Of a DNA stretch of 24,954 bases, positions 23,138 to 24,954 are shown one piece after another. The notes below the pieces were generated by a model. The model did not search any database and had not been told where the DNA came from. It saw nothing but the letters and a program-made list of their open reading frames with translations. Within the stretch, counting starts at the first letter, position 1; each line of letters opens with the position of its first letter. A program made the position numbers and the translations under genes. The DNA comes from Collinsella sp. (lineage in GTDB: Bacteria > Actinomycetota > Coriobacteriia > Coriobacteriales > Coriobacteriaceae): NCBI GenBank assembly GCA_020025115.1, contig JAHHSP010000006.1, positions 1 to 24,954 on the forward strand, in the 5' to 3' direction.

Positions 23138-23686
23138 ATGGAAACGATGCATCCTGATGTCGAGAAGGTCCTGTTCTCCGAGGAGGACATCGCGAATATG
23201 GTCGAGCGCCTGGGCGCTCAGATCTCGGAGGACTACAAGGGCAAGGACCTGGTCCTCATTGCCGTCCTGCGCGGCGCGGTCGTGTTCATGGGCGACCTGA
23301 TGCGCGCCATCGACACCGACCTGGCCATCGACTTCATGGCCGTGTCGAGCTACGGCAACGGCACCAAGTCCTCCGGCACCGTGCGCATCATCAAGGACCT
23401 CGACATCGACATCAAGGACCGCGACGTCCTGATCGTCGAGGACATCCTCGACTCCGGACTCACCCTCAAATACCTCATGGCCAACCTCGCCAGCCGCGGT
23501 CCGGCCTCGCTGGAGGTCTGCACCTTCCTGTGGAAGGACGTCGAGGGCAAGCAGGCCGCCGTCGATCCCAAGTACGTCGGCACCCACTGCCCGGACGAGT
23601 TCGTAGTCGGCTACGGCCTGGATTACGCCGAGCGCTATCGCAATCTGCCGTATGTGGGCATCCTCAAGCCGGAGGTCTACGCGTAG
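23138..23686 (+). CDS. hpt: Hypoxanthine(-guanine) phosphoribosyltransferase
   Basis: This purine salvage enzyme converts hypoxanthine and guanine with PRPP to IMP and GMP. The 182-residue length is standard. The PRPP-binding motif is VLIVEDILDSGLTL (97-110); the N-terminal loop LIAVLRGAVVFMGDL and the flexible-loop segment SSYGNGTKSSGTVRI are visible, and the C-terminal base-binding part reads DEFVVGYGLDYAERYRNLPYVG. The start at 23138 has AAAGGGAAG just upstream; a longer frame from 23090 would bury that site. It follows tilS by 57 nt and precedes ftsH by 1 nt, the arrangement found in many Gram-positive bacteria. Confidence 0.97.
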   Translation: METMHPDVEKVLFSEEDIANMVERLGAQISEDYKGKDLVLIAVLRGAVVFMGDLMRAIDTDLAIDFMAVSSYGNGTKSSGTVRIIKDLDIDIKDRDVLIVEDILDSGLTLKYLMANLASRGPASLEVCTFLWKDVEGKQAAVDPKYVGTHCPDEFVVGYGLDYAERYRNLPYVGILKPEVYA

Positions 23687-23687
23687 C

Positions 23688-24954
23688 ATGACCGACTGCA
23701 ACGACGAGTGCATTTTGGGCGCCGCCACCCTCATGGCCGAGGATGGCGGCGCCGGTTCGAACGACCAGGCCCCTACGCCTGCCGGCGGCGCGAACGGCGG
23801 CTCGGCCGCCGGTGGCCCCAACCGTTCGACCGGCCCGACCCGCACGAACTACATCTACCTCGCCATCGCCTGCATCCTCATGGGATCCCTCTTCTGGAAT
23901 CTGGGCCGTGGGGCGAGCCAGGGCGGCAAGTCCGCCGAGCTGGCCACAAGCGAGTTCGTGGCCGCCGTGGAGGCCGACCGTGTCGATGAGGCGACCTACA
24001 CGGTGCTCGACGGTACGGTCGAGGGCGCCTATTGGCCCGAGGACAAGAAGAAGACCAAGGACAATCTCGAGCGGTTTTCCTCCACCTACGTGGGCTCCGA
24101 CGCCCTGGCCGAACTCATGGCCGCCCATCCCAAGACCGTCTACAAGGTGGACACCGAGGATCCCGATATGCTGATGAACCTGGTGGTGGCGATTCTGCCC
24201 ACCGCCCTGCTCATCTTCGTCATGTTCTACTTCATGCGCCGGATGACCGGTGCCAACAACAAGGCGCTGCAGTTCGGCAAGACGAACGCCCAGACGACCG
24301 AGGCCACGCGTCCCAATGTCAAGTTCAAGGACGTCGCCGGCATCGATGAGGCGGTCGAGGAGCTCGAGGAGGTCCGCGACTTCCTGGCCGAACCCGAGCG
24401 ATTCCGCGGGCTCGGTGCCAAGATCCCGCGCGGCGTGCTGCTGGTCGGCCCTCCCGGCACCGGCAAGACCCTGCTTGCCAAGGCCGTCGCCGGTGAGGCG
24501 GGCGTGCCATTTTTCACCATCTCCGGCTCCGAGTTCGTCGAGATGTTCGTGGGCGTGGGCGCCTCGCGCGTGCGCGACCTTTTCAAGAACGCCAAAGAGC
24601 AATCGCCTTCGATCATCTTCATCGACGAGATCGACGCAGTCGGTCGTCAGCGCGGCGCCGGCCTGGGCGGTGGCCATGACGAGCGCGAGCAGACGCTCAA
24701 CCAGCTGCTCGTCGAGATGGACGGCTTCGAGGAGAACGAGAGCGTGATCCTCATCGCCGCTACCAACCGCCCCGACGTCCTCGACCCGGCGCTGCTGCGC
24801 CCGGGCCGCTTCGACCGGCAGATCACGGTGGATCGCCCCGACGTCCGCGGCCGCGAGCAGATACTGCGCGTGCACGCCGCGAACAAGCCCCTCGACACCG
24901 ATGTCAGCTTTGAGAAGCTCGCTCAGCTCACCGTGGGCTTTGCCGGTGCCGACC
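23688..24954 (+). CDS. ftsH: ATP-dependent zinc metalloprotease FtsH, 3' truncated by window
   Basis: A membrane-anchored AAA+ protease that degrades misfolded membrane proteins and short-lived regulators. The visible 422 codons contain a cytoplasmic N-terminal extension of about 53 residues rich in Gly, Ala, Asn and Thr, transmembrane helix 1 (about 55-73, YIYLAIACILMGSLFW), a short extracytoplasmic domain, transmembrane helix 2 (about 167-184, LVVAILPTALLIFVMFYFM), then the AAA module: Walker A GPPGTGKT (about 254-261), pore loop MFVGVG, Walker B IIFIDEID and the second region of homology NRPDVLDPALLRPGRFDRQ. The zinc protease domain with HEXXH lies beyond the window. The ATG at 23688 begins 1 nt after the hpt stop; GGAGG at 23671-23675 inside hpt is the likely ribosome binding site. 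Confidence 0.97.
   Translation, partial: MTDCNDECILGAATLMAEDGGAGSNDQAPTPAGGANGGSAAGGPNRSTGPTRTNYIYLAIACILMGSLFWNLGRGASQGGKSAELATSEFVAAVEADRVDEATYTVLDGTVEGAYWPEDKKKTKDNLERFSSTYVGSDALAELMAAHPKTVYKVDTEDPDMLMNLVVAILPTALLIFVMFYFMRRMTGANNKALQFGKTNAQTTEATRPNVKFKDVAGIDEAVEELEEVRDFLAEPERFRGLGAKIPRGVLLVGPPGTGKTLLAKAVAGEAGVPFFTISGSEFVEMFVGVGASRVRDLFKNAKEQSPSIIFIDEIDAVGRQRGAGLGGGHDEREQTLNQLLVEMDGFEENESVILIAATNRPDVLDPALLRPGRFDRQITVDRPDVRGREQILRVHAANKPLDTDVSFEKLAQLTVGFAGAD

Overview
This is a high-GC chromosomal window with tightly packed genes. It most resembles a gut Coriobacteriia (Actinomycetota) of the Collinsella/Enorma kind. That placement is inferred from the GC-rich codon use, the TsaB-RimI-TsaD fusion, the tilS-hpt-ftsH cluster, an anaerobe-type flavodiiron protein and 14-helix MFS transporters paired with an amidohydrolase. 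I see no rRNA, tRNA, CRISPR, insertion sequence or prophage.

Layout. 1-5123: the 3' part of a tRNA t6A / ribosomal acetylation fusion gene, a small 56-residue membrane protein on the minus strand, serS, and an FprA-type flavodiiron protein, separated by hairpin terminators. 5210-7743: a MurE-like ligase converging on a zinc-dependent phospholipase C-like gene. 7896-10945: a four-gene polar amino acid ABC transporter operon (ATPase, lipoprotein, two permeases). 11056-12421: a cytidylate-kinase-like gene, then an Hsp20 gene whose Shine-Dalgarno sequence can pair with an upstream segment.

12532-20476 is the most interesting part. A four-helix membrane protein, an MFS transporter plus YtcJ-type amidohydrolase operon, a PRD-type transcriptional regulator on the minus strand and a second, paralogous MFS transporter lie together. 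Three copies of one inverted repeat (TTTGCCGTAGATACGGCAAA or close variants) stand in front of the membrane protein, the first MFS gene and the second MFS gene. Each copy is followed 30-31 nt later by a TAnnnT -10-like hexamer, and none of the three has a recognisable -35 element. This looks like a small activator-controlled regulon for import and hydrolysis of an unknown amide-type or related compound. The PRD regulator is the obvious candidate activator, although no PTS genes are present.

20522-24954: an MBL-fold hydrolase of the YycJ/WalJ type, divergent from tilS, followed by hpt and the 5' part of ftsH, which runs off the window end. This last block is a common bacterial housekeeping arrangement.
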